10,453 nucleotides of DNA from DATLCI01 sp035526435 (GTDB lineage: Bacteria; Acidobacteriota; Terriglobia; Terriglobales; Acidobacteriaceae), in contig DATLCI010000209.1 of assembly GCA_035526435.1 (NCBI GenBank), forward strand, positions 1 to 10,453, written 5' to 3'. Numbering within the stretch: the first letter of the stretch is position 1; every line of letters starts with the position of its first letter. Below, in pieces: positions 1 to 7,078 of the stretch. Under the pieces are notes generated by a model. It had not been told where the DNA came from, ran no database searches, and was given only the letters and a program-made list of their open reading frames with translations. Position numbers and translations under genes: made by a program.

Positions 1-1791
1 TTGCCAGGAAGCAAAGGACTCAACCAGATCGTCGGCGTCGGCGGTGAAGGCGGGCGCGTCATTCAAAAGATCGTCCACCCATTTTTCAGTGCGACGTCCG
101 GAACGTGAATCCGTATTGGCGGCATCGACCAGACGAGTGAGCGGCATGTAAGCGCCGAGGCCGGGTTGGAGGCGTCCGCGCCGATAGCCCTTGACCGGCT
201 CAATGACGGCGAGGAATTGCTCCAGGAGCGCGACGTCGTCACTACCACGAAGGCGACGGAGAATGACGTTCACGTTTTTCTTGTGAGTGAGGCCGAGTTC
301 TTCAAGGCGAATACTGAATTGATCAACACGACGGTACATGCTGCGGACGTCGTTGGTGCCGGCCGGGGACCAGAATTTTTCCGCGATGGCGGCGGTACGC
401 GGCCAAATGCGCGAATCGATGGTCTCAGGTGTGACCCATTCACTCCACATGGTGGCTTCACCACCGAGGATATGTTTGCGCTGCTCGTCGGTGAGGGCGC
501 TGTCGTCGGCGATGATGTCTTTGTAATGGAACGACGCAGGCTGCATCAGATCAATGTAATAAGGCGCGGAGAGAACGCTGTCATAGCCTTGCTTGGCCGC
601 CTCGACGAGGGCATCGCTGTTGCGCCATGAATGAATGACGGCTGTCTTCGGTAGATCGGGATGAAGAATCTCATCCCAGCCCATCATGCGCTTCTTGTGC
701 TTCTCAAGAATTTTGATCAGGCGTTGGTTGAAATAGGTCTGAAGCGCGTGATTGTCCTTGATACCTTTCTTCGCACTAAAGGCCTGGATATCTTGGTTGG
801 CGGTCCACCACTTGCCGTTGTTCTCGTCGCCACCGATGTGAAGATAAGCGTCGGGAAAAAGTTTGGCCATCTCGCCGATGAAACCGTCGAGCAATTTGTA
901 AACCTGATCTTTGGTGGGATCGAGGGCGGCGTCCATGATGCCCCACTTGCGGCTGATCTCATGCGGACCGGGTGCGGCGCCGAGTTCAGGATGTCCGACG
1001 AGCCAGGATTGGACGTGTCCGGGCATGTCGAATTCAGGAACGACCCGGATGCCGCGCTCGCGAGCATAGGCAATGATCTCGCGGGCCTGGTCCTGCGTGT
1101 AGTACAGACCGTCAGAACCCATCTCATGCAGCTTGGGATATTTTTTGCTCTCAATGCGAAAGCCCTGATCTTCCGTGAGGTGCCAGTGCAGAACATTTAA
1201 TTTAGCGGCGGCCATGGCGTCGAGATTGCGCTTGAGAACGTCCATGGGCTCGTAGTGGCGGCCGACATCGATAAGGAGACCGCGCCACGGGAAGCGAGGT
1301 GCGTCTTGAATGGCGACGGCGGGAAGAGAGTAGCCGGACTTTTCAGCGGAAAGCAGTTGGAGAAAAGTCTCCATGCCCCGAAGAGCGCCGACCACAGTGT
1401 TGGCCTTGAGCGTGGCGCGTTGACCGTCAACGTCGAGCGAGTAGGACTCATCTTCGTCGATAGCAGGAATATCTTTGCCGGCGCCGGAACATTCGATAGT
1501 GAGCTTGGCGGCAGCGGCGTTCTTGTAGTCGCGAGAGAGCGGCAGGCCGATGCGTCCTTCGAGGCGCTTCATCATGCGATTCACGCCGCCGCGAAGACGA
1601 TCGTCATTGTGGCCGGTGATGGCGGTGGCGAAGGTGGCGTCGACCGGGAGGCGTCCGTCCTTGAAGGTGAGTGACTTCGGGACAGGCATAAGGTTGTGAC
1701 GGGGCGGGGCGGCGAGCTGCTGGCTGGGCGTTTGAGCGAGAACAAAGGGAGCCAAGAGCAGGAAGGCGACAAGTAGTTTTAGCAGCGTCAT
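1..1791 (-). CDS. Secreted beta-N-acetylhexosaminidase, glycoside hydrolase family 20 (3' end outside window)
   Basis: Exo-acting enzyme that removes terminal beta-linked GlcNAc/GalNAc from chitin oligomers, peptidoglycan fragments or glycans. The reading frame is open from ATG at 1791 to base 1 (597 codons), so the C-terminus is missing. Residues 1-19 form a signal peptide (KLL start, hydrophobic core, cleavage after VLA), implying periplasmic or outer action. An N-terminal GH20b-like domain spans roughly 35-160 and the catalytic barrel about 165-490. Seen motifs: HWHLTEDQ at 202-209, FDMPGH at 254-259, and HIGGDE at 318-323, whose D322-E323 is the catalytic pair of the family's substrate-assisted mechanism (the Glu is the acid/base). 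Further on are GWDE and GGEATMW, which line the GH20 pocket. The start has a GGAG only 3 nt upstream, rather close. The gene lies 38 bp downstream of trpD on the same strand and may be co-transcribed. Family assignment is secure; the exact substrate is not. Confidence 0.93.
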   Translation of the reverse strand, partial: MTLLKLLVAFLLLAPFVLAQTPSQQLAAPPRHNLMPVPKSLTFKDGRLPVDATFATAITGHNDDRLRGGVNRMMKRLEGRIGLPLSRDYKNAAAAKLTIECSGAGKDIPAIDEDESYSLDVDGQRATLKANTVVGALRGMETFLQLLSAEKSGYSLPAVAIQDAPRFPWRGLLIDVGRHYEPMDVLKRNLDAMAAAKLNVLHWHLTEDQGFRIESKKYPKLHEMGSDGLYYTQDQAREIIAYARERGIRVVPEFDMPGHVQSWLVGHPELGAAPGPHEISRKWGIMDAALDPTKDQVYKLLDGFIGEMAKLFPDAYLHIGGDENNGKWWTANQDIQAFSAKKGIKDNHALQTYFNQRLIKILEKHKKRMMGWDEILHPDLPKTAVIHSWRNSDALVEAAKQGYDSVLSAPYYIDLMQPASFHYKDIIADDSALTDEQRKHILGGEATMWSEWVTPETIDSRIWPRTAAIAEKFWSPAGTNDVRSMYRRVDQFSIRLEELGLTHKKNVNVILRRLRGSDDVALLEQFLAVIEPVKGYRRGRLQPGLGAYMPLTRLVDAANTDSRSGRRTEKWVDDLLNDAPAFTADADDLVESFASWQ

Positions 1792-1829
1792 AATCTCCAC
1801 TTCAAACTTCGTTAATTCAGCGACATTGA

Positions 1830-2891
1830 TCAGCGACGATTGGTGAATTCAATCAGCGCGTTGAGTTTAGCCTGAGCCGCGCGAGAGTCAATGGACTGGG
1901 CGGCGACGGGAATAGCGTCGGCGATGGAATCTGCCTTGCCGGAGGCGACCAGCGCGGCGGCGGCGTTAAGCAATACGACGTCGCGCTTGGGCGAGTGTTC
2001 GCCGGCGAGCAACTCCCGGATGATGCGGGCATTGGCCTGCACGTCGCCGCCAAGGATGGATTCAAGGGGCGCGCGTTTTAATCCGAAATCTTCGGGAGCG
2101 ATCTCGTAGGTCTTGACCCAGCCTTCGCGGACCTCGCCGATCTTGGTGGGGCCGGTGATGGTGATCTCGTCGAGGCCATCTAGGCCATGGACGACGAGGG
2201 CGCGGCGAAGTCCGAGGAGCTTGAGCGCCTCTGCAAGTTTCGGAACTAGAGCTTCGTCATAGACGCCGACGACTTGCGCGGATGCTTTGGCAGGATTGGT
2301 CAGCGGGCCGAGCAGGTTAAACACCGTCCGCAGTCGCAGCTCACGGCGCGCAGGCTGGACGTATTTCATTGCGGAGTGCATAGCCGGAGCGAAGAGGAAG
2401 GCGATGCCGACTGCGTCCAGACACTCGGCCATGCGCGAGGGCAGCAGATTGATGTTCACGCCGAGGGCTTCAACGACGTCGGCGGAACCGCATTTCGAAG
2501 TGACGCTGCGATTGCCGTGCTTGGCGACGCGAATGCCAGCGCCGGCGACGGTCAGTGCCGTGGCAGTAGAAATGTTGAAGGTGCCGCTGGTGTCACCGCC
2601 GGTGCCACAGGTATCGACGAGGGCGTCGCGCTCGGTGCCGGACACGTCAATGGCGCCGTCTTCAGGCAACTCGTGCGGCAGGTTGATGGGCGCGGCGGCG
2701 GCGCGAATGGCTTCCGCGAAGCCGACGATCTCCTCCACCGTCTCACCCTTCATGTGTAGCGCGACTAAGAGGGCGGCGATCTGCGCGTCCGTGGCCTGGC
2801 CGTGCAGGACCTCACCCATCACGGCGCGGGCTTCCTCGCGAGTGAGTGATTGGCGATGGTTCGCGACTTTGTGGAGGGCTTCCGTGATCAT
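1830..2891 (-). CDS. trpD: Anthranilate phosphoribosyltransferase
   Basis: Transfers the phosphoribosyl group of PRPP to anthranilate, the second step of the tryptophan branch; cytoplasmic, usually a homodimer. I place the start at ATG 2891, giving 353 residues, close to the family's 330-350. The frame is open to an upstream ATG at 3026, but those 45 residues do not resemble TrpD, whereas MITEALHKV is a typical N-terminus. No good Shine-Dalgarno is visible for either start. Motifs seen: DTCGTGGD at 93-100 (PRPP loop), KHGN at 124-127, H172, PARREL at 180-185 followed by RTVFNLLGPLTNP at 188-200 (anthranilate site), and D241-E242 (metal/PRPP). Two deviations: about 15 extra residues (around 70-90) before the PRPP loop, and Arg at 186 where many homologues have Gly. 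No other trp genes lie in the window, so trpD is detached from a classical trp operon here. Confidence 0.95.
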   Translation of the reverse strand: MITEALHKVANHRQSLTREEARAVMGEVLHGQATDAQIAALLVALHMKGETVEEIVGFAEAIRAAAAPINLPHELPEDGAIDVSGTERDALVDTCGTGGDTSGTFNISTATALTVAGAGIRVAKHGNRSVTSKCGSADVVEALGVNINLLPSRMAECLDAVGIAFLFAPAMHSAMKYVQPARRELRLRTVFNLLGPLTNPAKASAQVVGVYDEALVPKLAEALKLLGLRRALVVHGLDGLDEITITGPTKIGEVREGWVKTYEIAPEDFGLKRAPLESILGGDVQANARIIRELLAGEHSPKRDVVLLNAAAALVASGKADSIADAIPVAAQSIDSRAAQAKLNALIEFTNRR

Positions 2892-3077
2892 GAGGTGAAA
2901 GTTGGTTCGCTGGGAAACTAACGGTAAAGCTAAACCACAGTGAGCCTGGCGGGCAAATAACCCCGAAGGATTAAGGGGCCTTATGCGGCGTGGAGACGAC
3001 GGACAACCCTGGTAATCCGCGGCCATTCACAACCATTCGGGAAACAATTCTTTCAGTATTCCAGGGACACAGGTTTC

Positions 3078-3083
3078 AGGAGG
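3078..3083 (+). promoter_or_regulatory. Ribosome binding site deciding the start of the secreted GCL-module protein
   Basis: A perfect AGGAGG lies 5 nt before the ATG at 3089. It rules out the longer in-frame ATG at 2990, because the 3089 start also begins directly with a signal peptide. Confidence 0.85.
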
Positions 3084-3088
3084 AAGTC

Positions 3089-4411
3089 ATGAAGAAAGCA
3101 TCTCTCATGACGGCACTCGTGCTGTTGATGGCGAGTCTCGTCGTGGCACAAACGAGCACGACTACAACGCAGACGCCCGGAACGACGACGTCGCAGAGCC
3201 AGACCGGCGCCGGCGCAAACGTGACCAGCCTGACGGGCTGCCTCTCTGGCCCGACTAACGGCGTTTATACGCTAAGAACTCTCACTGACAACCGGACGTA
3301 CGTTTTGCGCAGCGACAATCCGCTGACCTCGCACGCGAACCATGCAGTGACGGTCACCGGCAGCCTGGAAGGCGGCGCGAGCGGAATGAGTTCGACGGCG
3401 GGAATGCAGACCAACACCAGCGGCACGAATACCGGAACGAACACGGCCGGCGCCAGCAGCACTATTCCCAGCACGTCCAACAGCAGCTCCAGCACGGGAA
3501 CCACGAGTGCGACCAGCCCGAGCGCGAGCGGCAACAGCACTATGAATCCGAGTGTGCCTAATACAGGGGCGCCGAGCACGGCGGCTGCAGGCGCCGGAGC
3601 GACCACGGGCGCGGGAGCGCAGTCCACGATGTCCGCGGGCGCGAACGCCCCGGTCTTCAGAGTAACCAGTGTCTCGATGGCAAACGAGTCTTGTGAGGCA
3701 GGCAGCGCAGCGATCGGAACGGGCGCTTCCACCACCGGCTCGATAAATAACACCACTCCGAGCAGCACTTCGACGACAGGTACCTCCGCGAATCAGACTG
3801 CGACCGGAAGCGGAACTTCCGTGAGCGGGCAGACGACTACTACCGGTAATCAGACTGCCAGTGGCACGGGCACTTCGGTCAGCGGACAGACGTCAACCAG
3901 CGGCAACCAGACTGCGAGCGGGACGTCCGGAAGCGGGCAGAACACCGGTAGCAATATGGCAGGAGCTGAAGGGACGACCCTGACCGGATGTCTGCTGGCC
4001 TCCACGCGGGACGCGGGACGCTACTTCCTGCGCACGACTAAAGGGAAGAAGCACATCACCGAGGTGATCCCGTCGAGCGCCCTGAGCGCGGACTTCTCGC
4101 AGCATGTGGGACACCAAGTGCGCTTGACCGGGCAATTCAGCGACACGATGGCGGCCAACAGCACGGGCGACACCATGGCCCACGCGGGCAATCTACCGCA
4201 AACGGATCAACCGTCAGCGGGGAGAAACCCGAACGTGCAGGACCACAATGCGGGACGGCAGTTTACCGCCAGCAACGTAGAGATGGTGTCGGCGCGCGGA
4301 TGTCCGCAGTCTACGACGGCCCCGAACAATGACCGGAGCAGCAAGTCCAAGGCAAAGTCGAAGTCTAAGACCAAGACCAGCACGGACGATACGACTACTC
4401 CGCAGAGATAA
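3089..4411 (+). CDS. Secreted Ser/Thr/Gly-rich protein with two GCL-type modules
   Basis: Function unknown. 440 residues. Residues 1-20 form a signal peptide (MKKAS start, hydrophobic core, cleavage after VVA), so the protein is exported. Two short structured segments resemble each other: 47-94 and 297-352 share the order LTGCL, then Y-x-LRT or similar, then a Ser/His stretch, then a Val-rich strand ending in TG. Each is followed by low-complexity sequence and then by a short strand with a Cys (FRVTSVSM..C202 and FTASNVEM..C405). The only four cysteines are C51, C202, C301 and C405, one pair per module. The linkers are rich in Ser, Thr, Gly, Ala and Asn and look disordered; a 19-residue repeat sits at 235-287. 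The tail (417-440) is Lys-rich, with no LPXTG. Modules of this look occur in acidobacterial secreted proteins annotated as DUF5818-like, but I cannot confirm the match. The gene is divergent from trpD and convergent with the sigma gene. Confidence 0.85.
   Translation: MKKASLMTALVLLMASLVVAQTSTTTTQTPGTTTSQSQTGAGANVTSLTGCLSGPTNGVYTLRTLTDNRTYVLRSDNPLTSHANHAVTVTGSLEGGASGMSSTAGMQTNTSGTNTGTNTAGASSTIPSTSNSSSSTGTTSATSPSASGNSTMNPSVPNTGAPSTAAAGAGATTGAGAQSTMSAGANAPVFRVTSVSMANESCEAGSAAIGTGASTTGSINNTTPSSTSTTGTSANQTATGSGTSVSGQTTTTGNQTASGTGTSVSGQTSTSGNQTASGTSGSGQNTGSNMAGAEGTTLTGCLLASTRDAGRYFLRTTKGKKHITEVIPSSALSADFSQHVGHQVRLTGQFSDTMAANSTGDTMAHAGNLPQTDQPSAGRNPNVQDHNAGRQFTASNVEMVSARGCPQSTTAPNNDRSSKSKAKSKSKTKTSTDDTTTPQR
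3791..3949 (+). repeat. In-frame 57-bp tandem repeat coding a 19-residue unit
   Basis: Two full units start at 3791 and 3848 and a shortened third at 3905. Each begins with Asn-Gln-Thr-Ala (NQTA) and runs through a SGQT core. Codons differ between copies while the residues are largely kept, so the repeat is an old one under protein-level constraint or drift rather than a fresh slippage product. Confidence 0.8.
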
Positions 4412-4427
4412 AGCTGTTTCCAAAATG

Positions 4428-4460
4428 AAAGGCGCGGCTCCGACCGCGCCTTTTCTTTTT
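4428..4460. terminator. Rho-independent terminator, probably bidirectional, between convergent genes
   Basis: AAAGGCGCGG pairs perfectly with CCGCGCCTTT around a 6-nt loop, followed by TTTTCTTTTT on the plus strand. On the minus strand the same hairpin is followed by TTTCATTTT. It sits 16 bp after the stop of the secreted-protein gene and 11 bp beyond the stop of the convergent sigma gene, so it can serve both. Confidence 0.88.
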
Positions 4461-4471
4461 GCACAGGAGGT

Positions 4472-5158
4472 TTAGTTGATGGCCGAGTAGCCAATGCGGG
4501 CAAAAACTTTGGCGACTACGCGGTCACAGCGGGTGGCATGGAAAGCAAAAGCCTCTTTGCCATGAGCGCCGACCTTACGAAACAAAGATTTTCTTAACAA
4601 TACCCGCGCACGATGCAAGCGCGTCTTGACGTTCTCTTCAGAGATTTCGAGGATCTCGGCCACTTCCTGGGTGGTGGCTTCTTCAATCTCACGCAGCATG
4701 AAGACGATGCGATATTGCTCCGGCAGACGTTCGACCGAGTTTTCCAGCAGCGAACCCAACTCACGGTTGGCGACCTGTTCTTCCGGATTTAACGAAGTGG
4801 AAACAGCTTTAGCGTCTTTGACTTCTTCAGGCATAGCGTCGAGTTCCTCCACACGTCGGCGGCCGCGAATGCGTCCGAGGGCCTCATGGACGGCGATACG
4901 GGTAAGCCACGTTGAAAATTTGGCGCGTCCAGCGAACTGGCTGAGGTGCTGGTAGGCGCGGACGTAGGCGTCCTGGACCACGTCTTCAGCTTGCGCGTCG
5001 TTCCGGAGGATGGCGACGCAAGCCCGGTACAGGCGCTGATTATGGCGCCGCATGATGATCTCAAAGAGTTCAGTCTGGCCGGCAACGATGCGGGCGACGA
5101 TCTCCTCATCGGTCAGAGCGCGAAACGGTTCCAGCGAAGGGGCAGCCGCGACGGTCAA
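4472..5158 (-). CDS. ECF-type RNA polymerase sigma-70 family factor
   Basis: Directs RNA polymerase to a specific promoter set; its regulon cannot be read from the sequence. I choose TTG at 5158 as the start (228 residues), because AGGAGG lies exactly 7 nt upstream and residues before it are not sigma-like. The frame is open further to an ATG at 5350, which would add 64 residues and run into the DoxX gene's leader. Region 2 covers about 31-97, including AEDVVQDAYVRAY at 57-69 and STWLTRIAVHEA at 82-93. Region 4 covers about 137-190 with LPEQYR, EVAEILEISEENVKTRLHRAR and LLRK. After region 4 there is a 38-residue tail with RCDRVVAKVFARI (210-222), a tail motif I recall from other ECF factors. 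No recognisable anti-sigma gene is adjacent. The gene is divergent from the DoxX-like gene with 137 bp between the starts, so joint or autoregulated control is possible but unproven. Confidence 0.93.
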   Translation of the reverse strand: MTVAAAPSLEPFRALTDEEIVARIVAGQTELFEIIMRRHNQRLYRACVAILRNDAQAEDVVQDAYVRAYQHLSQFAGRAKFSTWLTRIAVHEALGRIRGRRRVEELDAMPEEVKDAKAVSTSLNPEEQVANRELGSLLENSVERLPEQYRIVFMLREIEEATTQEVAEILEISEENVKTRLHRARVLLRKSLFRKVGAHGKEAFAFHATRCDRVVAKVFARIGYSAIN

Positions 5159-5165
5159 GACAAAT

Positions 5166-5171
5166 CCTCCT
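5166..5171 (-). promoter_or_regulatory. Ribosome binding site that fixes a TTG start for the sigma gene
   Basis: On the minus strand a perfect AGGAGG is placed 7 nt before TTG (5158-5156). No ATG or GTG lies at a better spacing in this frame. Confidence 0.8.
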
Positions 5172-5183
5172 GCTGTAACTGAG

Positions 5184-5198
5184 TTCCCCTGCGGGGAA
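5184..5198. promoter_or_regulatory. Perfect inverted repeat in the sigma/DoxX divergent region
   Basis: TTCCCCTGCGGGGAA is a 6-bp perfect inverted repeat with a 3-nt centre. It lies 12 nt upstream of the sigma gene's Shine-Dalgarno and 97 bp before the DoxX start. It could be an operator for a dimeric regulator or a small hairpin in the sigma mRNA leader; the sequence does not decide. Confidence 0.35.
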
Positions 5199-5295
5199 AC
5201 GTTGCAGATATTTTTCTGGATGGGCTGGTCGAGCCTAAATAGCGAGAAATGTGTAACCGATAGCTGATACCTGACTCGATTGGACAGGAGGCACA

Positions 5296-5727
5296 ATGCA
5301 AATGAGTGACAATAACGACCGACTGAACCGTCATCCACTGAACCAGGCATGGTGGGCCTTGCGCCTCGGCTTGGGACTGGGCCCCTTCCTGGCGGGGCTC
5401 GATAAGTTTTTCAACATCCTTACGGACTGGACGATGTACCTGAACCCGCTGGCGCTGAAGGTGGTGCCGCTTAGTCCGGCAGTATTCATGCGAACGGTGG
5501 GCGTGATCGAGATGGTGGTGGGCATCGCTATCCTGACCCGCTGGACCCGGCTGGGTGCATATGTGGCCGCGGCTTGGCTGGTGGGCATCGCGCTGAACCT
5601 GGCCCTGATGGGAACGTTTTTCGATGTGGCCGTACGCGACGTGGAGATTGCGCTGGCAGCATTCGTGCTGGCGAAGCTGACGGAAGTGCGGTTTGCGAAA
5701 GGGAACCTGCGAGCAGTAGCGGCCTGA
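5296..5727 (+). CDS. DoxX-like small integral membrane protein
   Basis: 143 residues with about four hydrophobic segments (roughly 18-36, 60-81, 84-106 and 112-128). It has the DoxX-family appearance: WWALRLGLGLGPFLAGLDKFFN near the start (first helix with a Gly-rich face and a Lys-Phe), a loop with Trp and Tyr, then GVIEMVVGIAIL in the second helix. DoxX-family proteins sit in the inner membrane; several are tied to redox or sulfur stress, but the role of this one is unknown. AGGAGG lies at 5286-5291, 4 nt before ATG 5296 and 10 nt before a second in-frame ATG at 5302, so either may be used. The gene is divergent from the ECF sigma gene, a pairing that suggests, but does not show, that it belongs to the sigma's regulon. 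It is monocistronic, closed by the terminator at 5750. Confidence 0.8.
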   Translation: MQMSDNNDRLNRHPLNQAWWALRLGLGLGPFLAGLDKFFNILTDWTMYLNPLALKVVPLSPAVFMRTVGVIEMVVGIAILTRWTRLGAYVAAAWLVGIALNLALMGTFFDVAVRDVEIALAAFVLAKLTEVRFAKGNLRAVAA

Positions 5728-5749
5728 GAGACTTGGTTTTGACGGGAAG

Positions 5750-5775
5750 GGCGCGGCGAGAGCTGCGCCTTTTTT
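5750..5775 (+). terminator. Rho-independent terminator after the DoxX-like gene
   Basis: GGCGCGGC pairs with GCTGCGCC (one G-U pair) around a GAGA tetraloop, followed directly by six T. It lies 23 bp after the stop codon at 5727. Confidence 0.88.
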
Positions 5776-5791
5776 GTTGGGCGCTGATTCC

Positions 5792-5820
5792 TTGCCGTTC
5801 GGGAAACCGTCCTATAAAAT
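5792..5820 (+). promoter_or_regulatory. Candidate sigma-70-type promoter for sucCD
   Basis: TTGCCG at 5792-5797 and TAAAAT at 5815-5820 are separated by 17 nt, a good housekeeping layout. An overlapping TATAAA at 5813 gives a 15-nt spacer instead. Transcription would start near 5827, leaving a leader of about 70 nt before sucC. The site falls just after the DoxX terminator, as expected for a new transcription unit. Confidence 0.45.
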
Positions 5821-5899
5821 CGTAGATTCCTTACGAGTTGCGGAAGTCGTTAGAGTCACCCAAGAAGCCACTAGCCACCCACATAGAGAACCCACCTAA

Positions 5900-7078
5900 A
5901 TGAAGATCCACGAGTATCAAGCAAAAGCAATCCTGGCGAAGTATGGCGTAGCGATCCCGCGAGGCGAGATGGCCTCAACGCGCGATGAAGCCGAAGCTGC
6001 GGCAAAAAAGTTGCTGAGTGAAGGCGCGAGCGGAGTAGTGGTGAAGGCGCAGATACACGCCGGTGGACGCGGCAAGGGCGGCGGCGTGAAGGTGGCGAAG
6101 ACAATCGATGAAGCCATTGGCCACATTGGCAAGATCTTGGGGATGCAACTGATCACGCACCAGACGGGGCCGGAAGGGCAGAAGGTGCGCCGGCTGCTGG
6201 TGGAAGAGACGCTGCCGATCGAGCGCGAACTTTATCTGGGCATTGTGCTGGACCGGCAGACATCGCGTCCGGTATTCATGGCCTCCGCCGCAGGCGGCAT
6301 GGACATTGAAGAAGTGGCGGCGAAGACGCCCGAAAAAATCCTCAAAGAATTCATAGATCCGGCAGTGGGGTTCCAGGGCTTTCAGGCGCGCAAACTGGCT
6401 TTTGGCCTGGGATTGAAGCCAGAGCAGATCAATCAAGCCGTGAAGTTCATGACGGCGCTGTACAAAGTGTTTGAAGCGACGGACGGGTCGCTGATCGAGA
6501 TCAATCCGTTTATCACTACGACCGACGGCCGACTGTTCGCGCTCGATTGCAAACTCACCTTTGATGACAATGCGATGTTCCGCCATGCGGACTTGAAGGA
6601 GCTGCGCGACGTGGCGGAAGAAGACCCGCTCGAGGTGGAAGCCAGCAAGTTCTCACTGAACTACATCAAGCTGGACGGCAACGTGGGTTGCATGGTCAAC
6701 GGCGCCGGCTTGGCGATGGCGACGATGGACATCATCAAGTATGCGGGCGGTGCTCCGGCGAATTTCCTGGACGTAGGTGGCGGAGCCAATGCCGAGCAAG
6801 TAGAGAACGCCTTCAAGATCCTGCTGAGCGACAAAGCGGTAAAGGCGGTGCTCATCAATATCTTTGGCGGCATCCTGCGGGTGGACATGCTGGCGACCGG
6901 GGTAGTGGAAGCGGCGAAGAAGACCAATATTAAGTTGCCCATTGTGCTGCGATTGGAAGGCACGAATGTAGAACAGGGACGCGAGATCCTGAAAAATTCC
7001 GGATTCAATTTCATCGTGGCGGAAACCATGAAGGATGCGGCCGAAAAAGTGGTGGCTGCGGCCAAGGGGGTGGCATAG
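5900..7078 (+). CDS. sucC: Succinyl-CoA ligase (ADP/GDP-forming), beta subunit
   Basis: With SucD it interconverts succinyl-CoA and succinate, coupled to NTP formation in the TCA cycle; cytoplasmic. 392 residues, near the usual 385-390. The N-terminus MKIHEYQAKAIL is characteristic of SucC. The ATP-grasp part covers about 1-240: HAGGRGKGGGVK at 53-64, VEETLPIERELYLG at 101-114, IEINPF at 199-204 and ALDCK at 214-218 (metal/nucleotide ligands E200, N202 and D216). The C-terminal ligase domain covers about 255-390, with GNVGCMVNGAGLAM at 260-273, DVGGGA at 291-296 and INIFGGI at 319-325. No clear Shine-Dalgarno precedes the ATG, but the homology leaves no other start. Its stop codon is directly followed by the ATG of sucD, so the two are one operon. 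Whether it prefers ADP or GDP cannot be read with confidence. Confidence 0.97.
   Translation: MKIHEYQAKAILAKYGVAIPRGEMASTRDEAEAAAKKLLSEGASGVVVKAQIHAGGRGKGGGVKVAKTIDEAIGHIGKILGMQLITHQTGPEGQKVRRLLVEETLPIERELYLGIVLDRQTSRPVFMASAAGGMDIEEVAAKTPEKILKEFIDPAVGFQGFQARKLAFGLGLKPEQINQAVKFMTALYKVFEATDGSLIEINPFITTTDGRLFALDCKLTFDDNAMFRHADLKELRDVAEEDPLEVEASKFSLNYIKLDGNVGCMVNGAGLAMATMDIIKYAGGAPANFLDVGGGANAEQVENAFKILLSDKAVKAVLINIFGGILRVDMLATGVVEAAKKTNIKLPIVLRLEGTNVEQGREILKNSGFNFIVAETMKDAAEKVVAAAKGVA

Noticed and set aside
166..1674. Long plus-strand open frames (166-630, 661-1200, 1255-1674) opposite the GH20 gene
   Set aside because: They lie antisense to an uninterrupted GH20 frame with clear catalytic motifs; their products resemble no family I know and are explained by G+C-rich codon structure.
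2321..2350. Arg186 in TrpD at a position that is often Gly, as a sign of inactivation
   Set aside because: All PRPP, metal and anthranilate-site motifs around it are intact, and this position tolerates basic residues in some homologues as far as I recall.
2274..2898. Two overlapping plus-strand open frames opposite trpD
   Set aside because: Antisense shadows of a well-supported trpD; no ribosome sites and no recognisable domains.
2961..2978. CCCC/GGGG inverted repeat upstream of trpD as terminator or attenuator
   Set aside because: Only a 4-bp stem with a 10-nt loop and no T-run; no Trp-rich leader peptide is seen nearby.
2892..3026. 45-codon in-frame extension of trpD to ATG 3026
   Set aside because: The extra residues do not resemble TrpD, and the shorter form has the usual family length and N-terminus.
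2892..3088. Promoter pair for trpD and the divergent secreted-protein gene
   Set aside because: Several weak -35/-10 combinations can be drawn on each strand, none better than chance.
3265..3768. 167-codon minus-strand frame of hydrophobic character opposite the secreted protein
   Set aside because: The Val/Leu/Pro-rich product is what the complement of Ser/Thr/Gly/Ala codons gives; it has no ribosome site and no sensible domain.
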